Source: Torreya grandis
Taxonomy: Eukaryota; Streptophyta; Pinopsida; Cupressales; Taxaceae
Assembly: GCA_037957365.1 (NCBI GenBank)
Contig: JARHVA010003259.1
Location: 683,501 to 747,500, forward strand
Direction: 5' to 3'
Length of the DNA: 64,000 bases
Part shown: positions 44,700 to 57,090 of the stretch, piece after piece
How the letters are laid out: the number at the start of each line of letters is the position of its first letter
Position numbering within the stretch: the stretch's first letter is position 1
Notes under the pieces: generated by a model
What the model was told of the DNA's origin: nothing
Databases searched by the model: none
Seen by the model: the letters and a program-made list of their open reading frames with translations, nothing else
Translations under genes and position numbers: made by a program

Positions 44700-47600
44700 A
44701 TGAAACTACAAGAACATTCACCAAGGTTAATGCTTAAGGGCATGAGAATAATAAAGGAAAACAAAAAAATTAAGGACTGTATTCCCAAATCCTACCAAGA
44801 CTAGGTGGAAAAGAATAAGGAAACCAAAATTTGAAACATTGAAATATAGAGCCATTAAATTTACCTCACATGTTGAAGGATATCAAAGTGAATTTTAATG
44901 GAATGTACAAACAAAACATTGCATGTTCAAATTTACATTTGCCTAGTTATCCTATAGAAGTAGGAAATTCACATTTGATTAAAGGAGAGATTTATAAATA
45001 TGAAGAGAAATCAAATTTACAAGGGGTTTATAAGGGGAATTTAGATTCCATGTGTCAGCAATAAGCAAAAATGACAGTGCATCTTCTATAAGTATTACCT
45101 TTATTTTAAAAACTAGCTGATACAAAAATGATTAAGTTAATAATTGGTGAATCTACCTCTAGTAACCATGTCATGGATCCATTTAATAACTTTATAATGC
45201 ATCGAAAATTATATGAGCTAGCTGAAAAAATGATCGATAATGTCTCCATTTATTTTTTCTTGAATCCTTCACCTAGATCTAACTTCTTCCTTCCCACACT
45301 TGATGGGTATGTTCATGCATCATAACTGAGTGAATTTGAGATGAAACTATTATAAAAACCATATATTTATATTATTTTTCACCAAATTATTATTGGCTAT
45401 CTAAAGGAGTATGTAAATAAATTCAATGCATCTCTCGTGACTTTCCAAATCCTCCACACTACTTCTTGAATTGTGTCTTCTTGGTTTTGATTTATTGGGA
45501 GAGTAGTGTGATTTTTACATCGCATATGTGGTAAATTATAATTCCCAAATCATCCTTATTTCTTCTTCTGAAGGTTTTACATGTCTTGATAAATTCTACA
45601 ATTTCTCCTCTAATATTGTTTTATTAGAAATGCATGGTTTGGTTCATATTAGGACTATGTGTAGATAATAAAATCTTGTATTAGATACTTGAAAATGTTA
45701 ATTTTGACCTTCATTCACCATACATGACTTTTTTTCACATTTATGCCTCTTAATTTACATTCTATAATAACCACATACTTTATAAGAGTCTTCCCCTCTC
45801 ATTTTATATCAATGAACTACAAGAAGCTCTCATTATGTTTCAAATCATCTAAATATATTACTCATACATCTCTAGATCATTATACCTACATTCATGTCTC
45901 CTATAAACCAATGTTTCACTTAGACATTTTTTTTTATGAAACTGATTTGAGGATTCCATTATGAATCCTAACCCAATAATGACTATTTTTCAAATATAAA
46001 TCATTCCTACATGTCTATCCATTTTCATAACATGTCGATGGTGTGATAAATTACTCAACTAGACTCATATAAATAAAAAACAAACCCATAATTACTACTC
46101 ACTTGGCACCTATCTATAAAATATCTATACAATACTGTACATTGAGAAAATTGGCCCTATTCTTCCAAAATTGTGAATTACTCACTATGAGTAAGCATCA
46201 ATCAAGTTTGAAGTACACCAAGCCAAGTCAATAAATAATATTTCTGAGTATTGAAATCTAGATTCTAGGTGCATTTATTTATAAAATGAGCACAATTTCA
46301 CATTAATATTAAGGGGAAGAACTATGTGTGGCTTTACTTCCCTCTTTAGATTATTGGATACATAAGCAATGGTCAATCATAAATGGGGATGATTATGGTT
46401 AGCTCATTTAATTAAACTTCTTAAATTTTGTATAGGTTTTTACCCTTCAAAAGTGGACCTAGGGTTTCAAGGAGAAGGAGACTAATTTATAAATTTTCAC
46501 ACATAGTTAGAAGGTAGGATTTCACATGAAAACGTATGATAATGTTAGTAAAGGTTCTCAAAAAATCTATCAAAACATGCTAATACAAGGATAATTGTTT
46601 GAAGTGTAACATAAGCATATAAAATACAATAACTTAAACCAAACCTATCCATTCAAACATTAAATTAGATATATTTATGCATGAAATGTAGACTTAATAG
46701 GTAAAGAACATGCATAACAATCTAAAAGATTAATAGATTTATGAAAATAGAGCATTCACTACATAGTGAATAATGATAAAAGATACTTCAAGAGTACTAC
46801 TTGAAATCTTCATAGTAATCTCTATCACATTAGAACCATTTTACAATATAACTAAGAACTCTATATACAGTTTTTACAAGGTGCTCTCACTTCATATTTC
46901 AGCATTTTTCTACATCCAAAGGAATAACTCTTCATATTCTATAGAATATTTCTATGCTTTCAAGTGTTAAATACATAAAAAAATATACACAAAAGATAAA
47001 ATAGTGTGACTCACACACATGTACACCAATTACACTCTATGATTTTTATAGCTCTGATATACTCCCAACACTTTCCTGAACTTAAATTTTTGTCTCTTCT
47101 TGATATAAAGTTATAAAAAGTGTGCCTTGTGTTGAAACTATAAACTTTGACTGCACTAAGGAACTAAACTAGAAACATCTACTATGGTAATAGATTAAAG
47201 TGTCATTTAACTATTTTCACCCCTTGTGCACTACTTATTCACCCTTTTAAGTTTTAAACTAAGTAGAATAATAGTCTACTGCCCTTGTAGGTTTTTAATA
47301 GACTAACCTAACTAGGTGGCCACCCTTTATGGGGTTTCAACCAACCTGGCCCTACTCCTAATGCTTAAGGTCATCCTACTAGAGTGTGAAAAAATTATTC
47401 AAAATTATAAAATTTAAAGTGTGTGTAGTACCTATTGATAAGGTGGTTGCATGATCTAAGTTGATTGATTTGGTGGGTGTTGTGATGTTGGTTTTGATTT
47501 AACTATTAAATAAGAAGTTGATGTTGTAAAATTTGGTGCTGGAGGTAGTTGTTGTTGTTAGATCATTGGCTAAGAAATCATAGCCATATTCCTCTTATGG

Positions 47601-48200
47601 ATCACCTATTATAGTTGGTTATAAGAATGAACTATGGTTATTCAATAGGTTATGCAATGGAGCTATCTAGATGTGATAAATCATGTTTGAACATTTTCAA
47701 TTTAGTGAGAACATCCCATACCATAGTGAGCATTATGCACAACAGACTTAGGAAAACATCATATTGTAAATACATTTGTCTTTTGTGATGGTGATGAGTT
47801 CCCTAGTGTTTGACACTTTGAGCTACATATCTTGGGATAGCTCCTCTTGCCAATCCACATGCCTCTATATTTTAGTGCCAATAAATGTGCTTTGGAGGAT
47901 ATCATTTTTCCATGCCTATAGCTTCTACATGGCACTATCATGTGATTTAAGCAACTACCTAAGTGTGATTTTCATTGTTTTAGGTATCCAAATTATCTTC
48001 CATCATTTATTCAGATTTGTCTACCTTATCAAACTCTAGTTTGGCCATGAATTGGTGAGTTAATGATTCTAATCAAGCATGCCTTGTGTGATTTATTTGG
48101 CTTAAACTTTATCCATATCCAAGACTTGTTCATATTATTGTAAGAGATAAAAATGTACCTCCATCTTTCCTTTGATGTTTTTCCCTTGAGTGTGAAGTGG
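44700..48200. other. Largely featureless AT-rich DNA
   Basis: A few short open stretches occur (44870-45064, 45128-45325, 45743-45964, 46773-46970, and 47759-48039 on either strand), none with a motif I recognise. 44870-45325 is the most protein-like on the plus strand (two consecutive frames of 64 and 65 codons, hydrophilic) and may be a decayed gene or transposon piece. No terminal repeats were seen. Confidence 0.45.
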
Positions 48201-48204
48201 TTGC

Positions 48205-48793
48205 TATAGACACCTAAAAATGGCCACCAATGGCTTCATACCAAAATTTAGACCGATTCTTACCAACCTTTGAAAATCAAGCCTAAGAATCACTAAACAT
48301 CTCAAATATGGATTTTATAACATGCAATTTGGCCTATAAATCCATTAAAGGGGGAAAATGCACACATACAATTAATTCAAATCTTGAAAAATACTAAAAT
48401 GCCTAAATAAAATTAATTATAATGCTAAACCTAATTAAATGCCTAATTTAATTATTCATGAGTAATTAATGAATTATCAAAAATGGAAAATCAAAAATCA
48501 AATAATATCTTAAGAATTCATAATTAATTTTTTGTGAGTTGTCAAATATCTTAAAATATCTCAACATGCCTATTCATTGCTAATCATGACCATTTGACAC
48601 ATTTTAACTCTATCAAGGTTAATTAACTCACTAAGGTTAGGTTTGAAGCCATTTCAAGCTCTAACTACACCTTAACTCACCTTAGGTTGGGGTTAGTCTC
48701 TAAGCCTATAAGTATAAGCCATTGCCTATTGAATTAGAAGAGAGATTGAGCATAGTAAAATTATAATGCTAGTTTTAGAGCAAGATTGCATGA
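48205..48793 (+). repeat. Left half of an older LTR split by the 48794 insertion (tentative)
   Basis: TATAGACACCTAAAAATGG at 48205 resembles the beginning of plant gypsy LTRs (TGTAGACACC...). The sequence should continue after the inserted element at 56720-57069, which ends just before a primer-site-like TGGCATGCCTGGTGGGA. The other LTR of this element is not in the window, so this is inference. Confidence 0.35.
48789..48793. repeat. Target-site duplication (left), CATGA
   Basis: Matches 56715-56719 exactly and so fixes the ends of the 48794-56714 element. Confidence 0.92.
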
Positions 48794-50037
48794 TGTAATC
48801 ATATAAAATGTGAAATTGGATGACTTAGGTATGACTAATAACACCCAAGTTATAGATCATCTTTCTTGCTCACTCAACCCTTCTCAGCTAGACTTTCATT
48901 GATTCCCAGTCACCTGTAGCTTCTCAGACTTATATTTTTGAGACCCAGGTAGCACTCTCATACCCAAATCCATCCCCTCAAGTCTCATCCTCCTAGGAAA
49001 ATAGCACCCAACTTGTATAGGAGTGTCAAAATTTAGGGGTGCCCTATTTTCAGCACTATTGTCCAAGTTCACTTTAGCCTCAAACAATCAGATTTTCTTA
49101 ATTCCTTATCTTTTCCCTTGTCAGCTTAATACAAGCTCATCTAATCCATGATCATTAGTTTCACTATAAAAGGCCATTCAATGTCCATTTAGAAGGTTTA
49201 AAACTCATTCATAGGAAACCATCAATAATACAAGCAAGTACACTCAATCACTCTTCCCTTTTCTCTATATACAACCATTTGAAATCAATTAAATCCTATT
49301 TAAGCACTCATACTAGTCCCTAATCATCTAAAATACATTCTACTTTCACATTATAGTTGCATACATCACACAATTGTACTAACAACTTCAAATAAGAGAA
49401 CTAAATTATCTTGATCCCTCTTCAGAGTATTGGTATGTAGGCAACATACCCACACATGGGGTGTGAAGTGAATCCAATGTATCTTTTACACACTAACCCC
49501 TTCTCTCTTTCCCAAGTTTACTACTTGATTTCAAGTACTAAGAGTTCTTTTAGGTTTTTTAAGATTGAATTAGACACACAAAGAGATATGTATATAATCA
49601 AGCTTTGATGTTTCACTACCAAGGTGTCACATTGTTATCGAATAGAACCCAGAAAAGTTAGACCACCAGGACAATGGTGCTGGAAGTGGACAATAGTGCC
49701 AAAAGTGGAAAATAGTGCCAAAAAGTGGACTACAATGCCAATTAGTATAGTTTCATAAAATTGGTGCTCCTATCCAATCTATAAATAGATTTTTGAGTCT
49801 TATTTATGATATTTTTCCACCCTAAAAAATAATTTAAAGACACTACATCTGTTTCAGCTCAGAATAAGCTAAGTTTGATTTCTTCACACTTCTTACTATT
49901 TTTAGAAAAGATAAAAATACATATATATTTACACAAATTAGTAGGCTAATTGAGAGACATTTATTTACTAATTTACATTTACTCAGACCTTTATTTACTT
50001 AAGAATTAAACACTTAATTCTAAAAAAGAATAAAACA
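48794..50037 (+). repeat. 5' LTR of 48794-56714 element
   Basis: TATA box candidate TATAAAAGG at 49165-49173. Near 49674-49745 it has four short direct repeats built on GTGGACAATAGTGCC-AAAA. The 3' LTR has only about three, which explains most of the 21-bp length difference. Confidence 0.9.
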
Positions 50038-50052
50038 TTTGGTGAACCTGAC
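50038..50052 (+). other. Primer-binding site of 48794-56714 element
   Basis: TTTGGTGAACCTGAC directly follows the LTR end AAAACA. The first ten bases match the primer sites of the minus-strand array at 37034 and 40882. I cannot assign the tRNA with certainty. Confidence 0.65.
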
Positions 50053-50710
50053 TTACTTTGAATTTCCACACAAAAACCCTAGGGCTAATTATTTATGATT
50101 ATTTATATTTTTTTCCTAAATTTAAAAATTAGAAAACTAAAAATTAATTGAAATATTTTCAATAAATTCACCCAAACCCTCATTTTCACATACTAGGTCC
50201 TATTTGCATATAAACACTTTCAAACAACTAGGAAAAATATACTTCAAATTTTAGCAATATTTTCATATTTTTTTTATCAATTTTTTAAAATTAACACTAA
50301 AAATTTTCTATAAAATTTTCAAATTATTTCACTAATTTTTCTAAAAATTCATTCAAAACCTTAGTTTCATCAAATACATTCTCAGTTATTTTCAATACTT
50401 TTCACATCATTTTATGAAAATTTAGTTGCATATCTAATTCAAAAAATCAATTTCAAATTCAAAAGGTCATAGTATTTTGAAAATAATATTTATAAAATAT
50501 CCCTAATGGTATATACTAGCTCATGTTTGCTTGTTGAGGTATCACCTTACATGTTTGATAGCTCAGTATCCTTTTTGCATAAATTCCAAATCACTATTTG
50601 TTTGGACTTTGCATTTCTTATATTCAATACTTTCCGTTTATAGCACTTGGTCTATTACAACATATTGCAAAACCTTTAAACACATTTTAATTTTTTTTCC
50701 TACTTTACCA

Positions 50711-51960
50711 ATGGCCTAATATATTGGTTTTGATGAAACTGATAAAAGAGAACTTCAAGAACTCTTAACCAAATATCTAGATATGCAAGATGACATGATT
50801 AGAATTTTACAAGAAAAACAAAAAAAAACAACCAATGGACAATCTTCTCAAACCATAGAGCAATCACTTATTAATGACACTACAGGGGCAACTATGTCTC
50901 AACCACCCCCTATAGTAGCCCAACCTTCTTCTATACCACCAATTATAGCTAGTATATCCCTTTCTCCTAATGTGGTAGCCCTTATGCAAGAGATATGATC
51001 TCTTCAATCCAAGGTGCAACATCTTGAGCAAGGTACCACTAGACCTATGCAGGCTTTGGATTCTTTTGATCTTTTGCATACACCATTGGCATGCCATATT
51101 TCTTCTACACCTTTGCCACAAGGATTTGTTCAACCCAAGCTTACTCTTTGTGATGGCAAGGATTATCTAGAGATACATTTGAGAGATTTTCATGTAGCAT
51201 GATTGGATTATGTACCCAATGACTAGATACTTACCAAAATATTTCCACAAAGCCTAAAGGATTATGCTCTATAATGGTTTTATAGTCTACCTAATTAGTC
51301 GGTCATAAATTTCAATCTTTTAGTAGACATATTCCTAGCACATTTCATTATCAACATTGGTGATGAGGTTTCATATACATAGATTGTACAACAGAAACAA
51401 AGGTCAAATGAGCTTCTCACGGATTATGTTCTTAAATACAAGACTATTTTGGCTAAGTTAACTAGCTCAATGGCTAATCAAAAGCTATAAGACATATTCG
51501 AACATAGCCTTCTATCAACACTGCATGAATCCATTATGCTCAAAATATTCTCTTCCTTTACCGTATTATGTCATACACTTAAGGGAAGATAAGTTAGGTT
51601 AATCTCAAAGGGAAAACTCAAGTATTAAAGTAGTCTAGACACAATAAACAAGAGTAATATCAGAGTCCCATACAGGGTCAAAAATTAGTGACAACAAGAA
51701 TCAGAATCAACCACTTGTCAATGCAACTTTAGAGCCCCCTCAACATGTGGTTTTATCAATACCTCCTCGACATGTATTTACTAATTTACTAGTTTCTCCA
51801 GCTAGAGTTCTACAACAATTATTGGAATGCAACATTATAACTCTTCTACCTATTCAAGAAGTAGATCCAATAAAGCCTCTTATATGGGGATATGATCAAC
51901 ATGCATTTTGTAATTTTCATAGGGCACCAAGTCACCCAACAAATAGATGCATCAATTTTT
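50711..51960 (+). pseudogene. Ty3/gypsy gag relic
   Basis: Starts at ATG 50711 (MA, stop, YIGFDETDKRELQELL), then a helical QDDMIRILQEKQKK and a proline-rich linker. The core has VQPKLTLCDGKDYLEIHLRD, LDYVPND, SLKDYAL-x-WFYSLPN, DIFLAHFIINIGDEVSYT and QRSNELLTDYVLKYKTILAK. A zinc-binding motif CNFHRAPSHPTNRC lies at 51909-51950. This is the canonical capsid-nucleocapsid order of plant gypsy gag. About ten stops, mostly at former Gln or Trp codons, make it inactive. Frame is otherwise well kept. Confidence 0.85.
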
Positions 51961-52299
51961 GACAAAAGATATAGGATTTAATTGATGATAATCTACTTGA
52001 TCTAGGCAATTCAATTGAACCTATAAAGATAAAGCCAACACAAGATAAATTTTTGAAAATATTTTTTGATCTATTTATATATAATTGAAAATAAAATAAA
52101 GAGGACACATCAGGTTTTCATCATACATACCATACACATCATCCACCAGTTACATACTAGGCACCTTTAGTTGAGGCACATCCTTTGAGAGGTATGATAG
52201 GAGTGTGAGTCTAGAGTTCTAACTAGGCCTTCTATATCTTTTTTAGATTATGAGATTATGTAGGATGATACAGGTTATAATGCACTTTTTATTAGAGCA

Positions 52300-52650
52300 C
52301 ATTTCCATAATCAGCCTATCCATATTGTAATCATTAATAATGGTTCCAGTCTTAATATGTTCACCTTTGCACTACTACAACATTTGGGTTATTCAAAGTA
52401 GGATATCACTCTAATTGATATAATTATCAGTGGTTTCAATGGGCATATTTAGAGTTCATTAGGTGAGATAGTACTTCCACTATAGGCTAGTTCTACACAT
52501 GTGGCTACACCATTCACTATAGTTCCTAATGCAAGAGTTTTTGACATACTACTTAGTCAACCATGGATTTAAAAACTCAAGGAAATACCTTTTATAGTTC
52601 ACAAATGTGTGAAATTCATTCATGTTAATCAGGTTATTACAGTCGATGGA
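52300..52650 (+). pseudogene. Retrotransposon aspartic protease relic
   Basis: HIVIINNGSSLNMFTFALLQ followed by HLGYSK, SSLGEIVLPL, FTIVPNARVFDILLSQPWI and KEIPFIVHKCVKF match the plant gypsy protease. Its active site is normally D-N-G-S and reads NNGS here, so the catalytic aspartate is lost. It is followed only by decayed sequence, without RT. Confidence 0.75.
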
Positions 52651-52659
52651 GTTCCTTAT

Positions 52660-55470
52660 GAGTCACCACTCCCCACTTTAGAGCCATCTACCATCTTCCA
52701 ATCACCAGATCTAGTTCTTCCAATAGTTTTATCTTCTCCTCTAGTTTCTATTCTTGTTATACTTTAGGTTTAGTCATAGTTACAACATCTATCACTAGTA
52801 TAGAGGGTTCAGACACCCCCATAGCCTTAAGATTCTAGATGACTTTCAGTGACAACATTCACACTTAGAGAAATTACACTGAGATTTCATATAACTACAC
52901 TAAGAGCACTTATTCATAAAGATTCTTCTCTTACTTTTAGATGGGTCCCTAAGAACCCTAAAGTTGCATCCAATTCTTAGAGTCACAAGGGGACCCCACA
53001 TTCAATTTCCACTTTAAATATTTTAGAGTAGTTGCAATGTACACACATTTTAGCTTCACAATCTTAGTCATACACTCATGTCTCATGATCATAGATGATT
53101 TAGTTGTTTGATATAGGACACTAAGATAGGGATTCTCACCTAAGACTCATCATTTAGTATCATTTCTTCTTAGTCCTTCCTATACATAGTTCCAATATTT
53201 AAAAAAAAAAAAAAATCAAATTTTTTCAAAAATGCCAAAAATATTTTGATTTCATGCATCAACCATGATTTACATCACTACTATTATGCTAGGACTCACA
53301 TTTATTGTTCCATACTATTATATGTCAATTTTCTACATCACCATGCTTCACTTGATCTTCCTTGAGTGTGTGCATCAATAGCCATCTACTTGATTACTTC
53401 ATTCTACCCATAGAGGGGGCATTCTTACTTCTACATTTGAGACACATATTGTTATACATACCCACTGGGGGCATCTTCTACATAGCTACACCATCTAGGT
53501 TATGTCATTCCTTTACTTCACACTCTAAGTTATCATGCTGATCTACATTAGTTTATAACTTACACAAAATATTATATCGAGAGTTCACTAGTATTTAGAA
53601 CTTGTGTATCTCTTAGCATATATCTAGTCTTGTGCTACACATGTTTTTCATATTTTCACATTTTCTTTGATTAGTTAGATATACTTACATCCTTCCAACT
53701 ATTGCATGCTTTCTCTACTTTATTATCATAGCTTGTATGATTGCATTTTCTAGTTCTTATTTGACTCCTATTTGTGTCTTAGGATATTTACCATTGTCCT
53801 TTGATTCTTTTTCATGTGTGTGTCTTAGGACAGTTTACAATACCCTTTGTTTGTATTCCTCTATGTGCCTGTGGCCTATGTGCCAATTTTTCTTTATTTC
53901 ACTTGTATGTGTATGAGGCATTTGAATATGCCTTCCATGCTTATTTCTAGTTTGAGTAACATGTGCCCATATCCCTTATTTGCATGGCCCCTTAGCCCAT
54001 CTATTATGATTCTTTCTTCTTTCTTGTTTACTTATTGATTATCAAATGTGTGCAATGTCATGATCCATATCATGCATTTTCTTTGCTTTCTTAGATGCCA
54101 TGATGGACATCATGCTCCATCCATCCAGCTAATTACTAACAACTAATAATTAACATTTATAGTTCTAGTTCAATACATTTTACATGCTTTCACATTATTA
54201 TATCTATCTAGGCATACACCTATTGATCTAATAATATCTTGGTACAAATATTGCTATATCTTGAAACATATTGTCAAACGTCAAATGCGATATCATATAT
54301 ATTTTAAAAATTAACACACTTACAAGACTCTTTTATTTTGAGGGCAGTCATTACAAGTTCATCATTCCTACCCTTAGAAGAAGGGGAATCAAATAGGGGC
54401 TTTGTCATAGAGATAAAACCTATTCAAAATTGAAATAAAAACATTCAGAATAATCAACACAATTTTCTTAGATATAGAGGGTTATCATGTGTGCCATGAT
54501 GGTTCTCACTTTCAGTTCAAATTGGGAAGTTGGCATAACTTCTATATTAAAATCCATGTTCTAGACATCAGTGATTTGGGGCAATGTGCATGGCACATTG
54601 ATCTTTTTTCATTTTCAAGTTCAATTTATTTCAGGCATTCTCAATAGTTGCATGCCTTACTCCATCTATAGGTGGTTGGCATCACATTTTAGTTAAACTT
54701 TCATACAAGTTTAGCTTTCTAAGTACCCAAGTTCTTGATTTATATTTCATGTAAGCCTAGTACATTAGTTTTAGAGTGGATTTCATACAATCCTAATCTC
54801 CATCTTTCAAAATGGCCAAGAGTGGCCTAGTTTATAGCACACATTTAGCTATCCATGCCATAATATTAGGTTTATAGCACATTCATGGGCTCCATGATCC
54901 ATCTCATATGACATCTATTTTATATTGGTATCACTTCATAGCTTCACTTCACATGGAAATGATGGAGCCCAAGGGCCATCCTTTATATTCTTGAGACACC
55001 TATTTAGAGGGATTAGACACACAGTCCAGACATTGATTAGCACATGCATGATTTATTAACTTCACTTAGTTGGTGACAATGGAGCCAAAGGCCCAGCCTT
55101 TACATTATTGACCCACATTCTGGGGAATTGAACACTAAATTCCATTCATGATATTACTCTTGATTTAACACACACTTAGCACAATCTAGCATCACAATAG
55201 GTTTTGTATTGGTTCATGTACTCGATGAGGTGTATTCATTCTTCTCTCTTCTTTTACTCAGTTTTTGTACATTCTTATTTTAGATATAATGTATCTAGCA
55301 ATAAATGATCTACTTCATGCTTTTATTTTTATATTTACTCATCATAGCGTGTTCTCTCTACATACATCCAACACCACATAGCTTCATGAGCTTTTCCCTT
55401 ATAGGTAAGTTTAGGTATACTTTCTATTTTTTATTTGTCCTAGTATTTCACTTTGCTACATCACTAGAAT
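52660..55470 (+). other. Non-coding internal region of 48794-56714 element
   Basis: About 2.8 kb with no polymerase motifs and only short frames, T-rich on the plus strand. In an autonomous relative this is where RT, RNase H and integrase would be. Confidence 0.6.
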
Positions 55471-55491
55471 AAAGGGGAAGGGGGGGGGAAA
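55471..55491 (+). other. Polypurine tract
   Basis: AAAGGGGAAGGGGGGGGGAA-type run of 21 purines ending directly at the 3' LTR start TGTAATC. Confidence 0.9.
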
Positions 55492-56714
55492 TGTAATCAT
55501 ATAAAATGAAAAATTGAATGACTTAAATATGACTAATAGCACCCAACCTATAGGTCCTCTTTCTTACTCACTCAACCCTTCTCATCTAGACTTTTACTAA
55601 TTCCTAGTCACCCTTAGATTCCTAGACTTAGATTTTTAGACCTAAGCAACACTCTTAGACCCAAATCCTTCCCTCTAGGTCTCATCCTCCTAAGACAATA
55701 GTGCCCAACTTGGATAGGATGACTAAAATTTAGGGGTGTCTTATTTCTGGCACTATTGTCTAAGTTCACTTTGGCCTTAAATGATCATATTTTCTTGATT
55801 CTTTATCTTTTCCCCTATTAGCCTTATACAAGATCATATAACCCATGATCATTAGTTTCCCTATAAAATTCTATTCAATTTCTATTTAGAAGGGTTGGCA
55901 CTCATTCATAGAAAAGAAGCAAGAATACAAGCAAGTACACTCAAGCACTCTTCCCTATTCTTGACATACAACCTTCCAAAACTAATTCAAGCCTATTCAA
56001 ACACTCATACTAGTCCCTAGTCATCCAAAATACATTCTAGTTTTGCATTATAATTGCATACATCACACAATTTCACCAAGAAATTTAAATGGGAGAACTA
56101 CATTAACTTGATCTCTCTTCAAAGTATTAGTATGTAGGCAGCATGACCACACATAGGGTGTGAAGTGTGTCTAATGTATCCTTTGCACACTAACCCCTTC
56201 TATCTTTCCCAATTTTGCTACTCAAGTTTAAGTACGAGTTCTTAAGGGTTTTGAATATTGAATTAGACACATAGTGAGCTTTGCATAGAATCAACCTTTG
56301 GTATTTCACTGCCAGGGTGTCACAAGCCTGCTGAACTAAACCCAAAAAAGCTAGACCATTAAGAAAATAGTGCTAGAAGTGGACAACAGTGCTAAAAAAT
56401 AGACTACAGTGCCAAGTAGTAGGGTGTCTTGAGTTTGACACTCCGATCTAATCTAGAAATAGAGTTTTAAGTCCTACTTATTATAGTCTACCATCCCCGT
56501 ACAATAATTTCTAGACCCTACATCATTTGTTTCAACCTAGAATAAGCTAAGTTTGATTTCTTCACACTTCTCACTATTTTTAGAAAAGGTAAAATACATA
56601 TCTATTTACATAAATCAATAGGCTAATTGAGACACATTTATTTACTGCTTTATATTTACTCAGACCTTTATTTGCTTAGGAATTAAACACTTAATTCCCA
56701 AAAAGAATAAAACA
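55492..56714 (+). repeat. 3' LTR of 48794-56714 element
   Basis: 1223 bp, TGTAATC to AATAAAACA, followed by CATGA. TATA box candidate TATAAAAT near 55862. Confidence 0.9.
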
Positions 56715-56719
56715 CATGA
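56715..56719. repeat. Target-site duplication (right), CATGA
   Basis: Exact match to 48789-48793. Confidence 0.92.
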
Positions 56720-57069
56720 CAATAGTGTTACAATTCCAAAATCACAAGCCAATCCATCAAGCTACATCAAAAAGGTATAACACAACAATGGTGCTAAGGA
56801 GAGAAGGAGCCACGTAACTCTATTTGCCAAAAACTTCTTAAGCAGAAGCCAAACAAGCCAAATAAACACATCATTTGGAGTATTCAAGGAATGTATGGAA
56901 TTTGTAAGTTCTTTGAATTTTAGTTGAGCTTTGTCATTTATTATTTGTTCACTAAGCTCTCCCCTATGATCTAGGGAAGTAAGTGTTACTCATGTTAGTG
57001 TGTTTTTATTCAAGTTTTCTTACTTGTTCTAACACATGATCTAATCACCCTTCTTGGATTCCTTGATCA
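56720..57069 (+). repeat. Right half of the split older LTR (tentative)
   Basis: Continues the sequence interrupted at 48793 and ends TTGATCA just before a gypsy-type primer site. The paired 3' LTR is outside the window. Confidence 0.35.
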
Positions 57070-57073
57070 TAAA

Positions 57074-57090
57074 TGGCATGCCTGGTGGGA
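57074..57090 (+). other. Gypsy-type primer-binding site (tentative)
   Basis: TGGCATGCCTGGTGGGA resembles the TGGC-x-GCC-x-GGTGGGAC sites found after the 5' LTR of many plant gypsy elements. Confidence 0.4.

Larger units (their letters stand above)
48794..56714 (+). mobile_element. Ty3/gypsy element with gag and protease only, complete with LTRs and TSD
   Basis: This 7921-bp element has LTRs of 1244 and 1223 bp (start TGTAATC, end AATAAAACA), a CATGA target duplication, a TTTGGTGAACC primer site and a long purine tract. The internal region encodes gag and a protease relic, then about 2.8 kb without visible coding. RT, RNase H and integrase are missing, so it is non-autonomous. LTR divergence by eye in the first 140 bp is near 14%, older than the copia element. 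Gag phrases fit the Tat-like group. Confidence 0.92.

Noticed and set aside
47041..47075. GCTCTGATAT, like a reversed tRNA-Met primer site
   Set aside because: The match stops after ten bases, and no LTR or polypurine tract was found around it.
47759..48039. Overlapping frames of 60 and 87 codons on opposite strands
   Set aside because: Neither has a recognisable motif, and the plus-strand one is hydrophobic in the manner of T-rich DNA.
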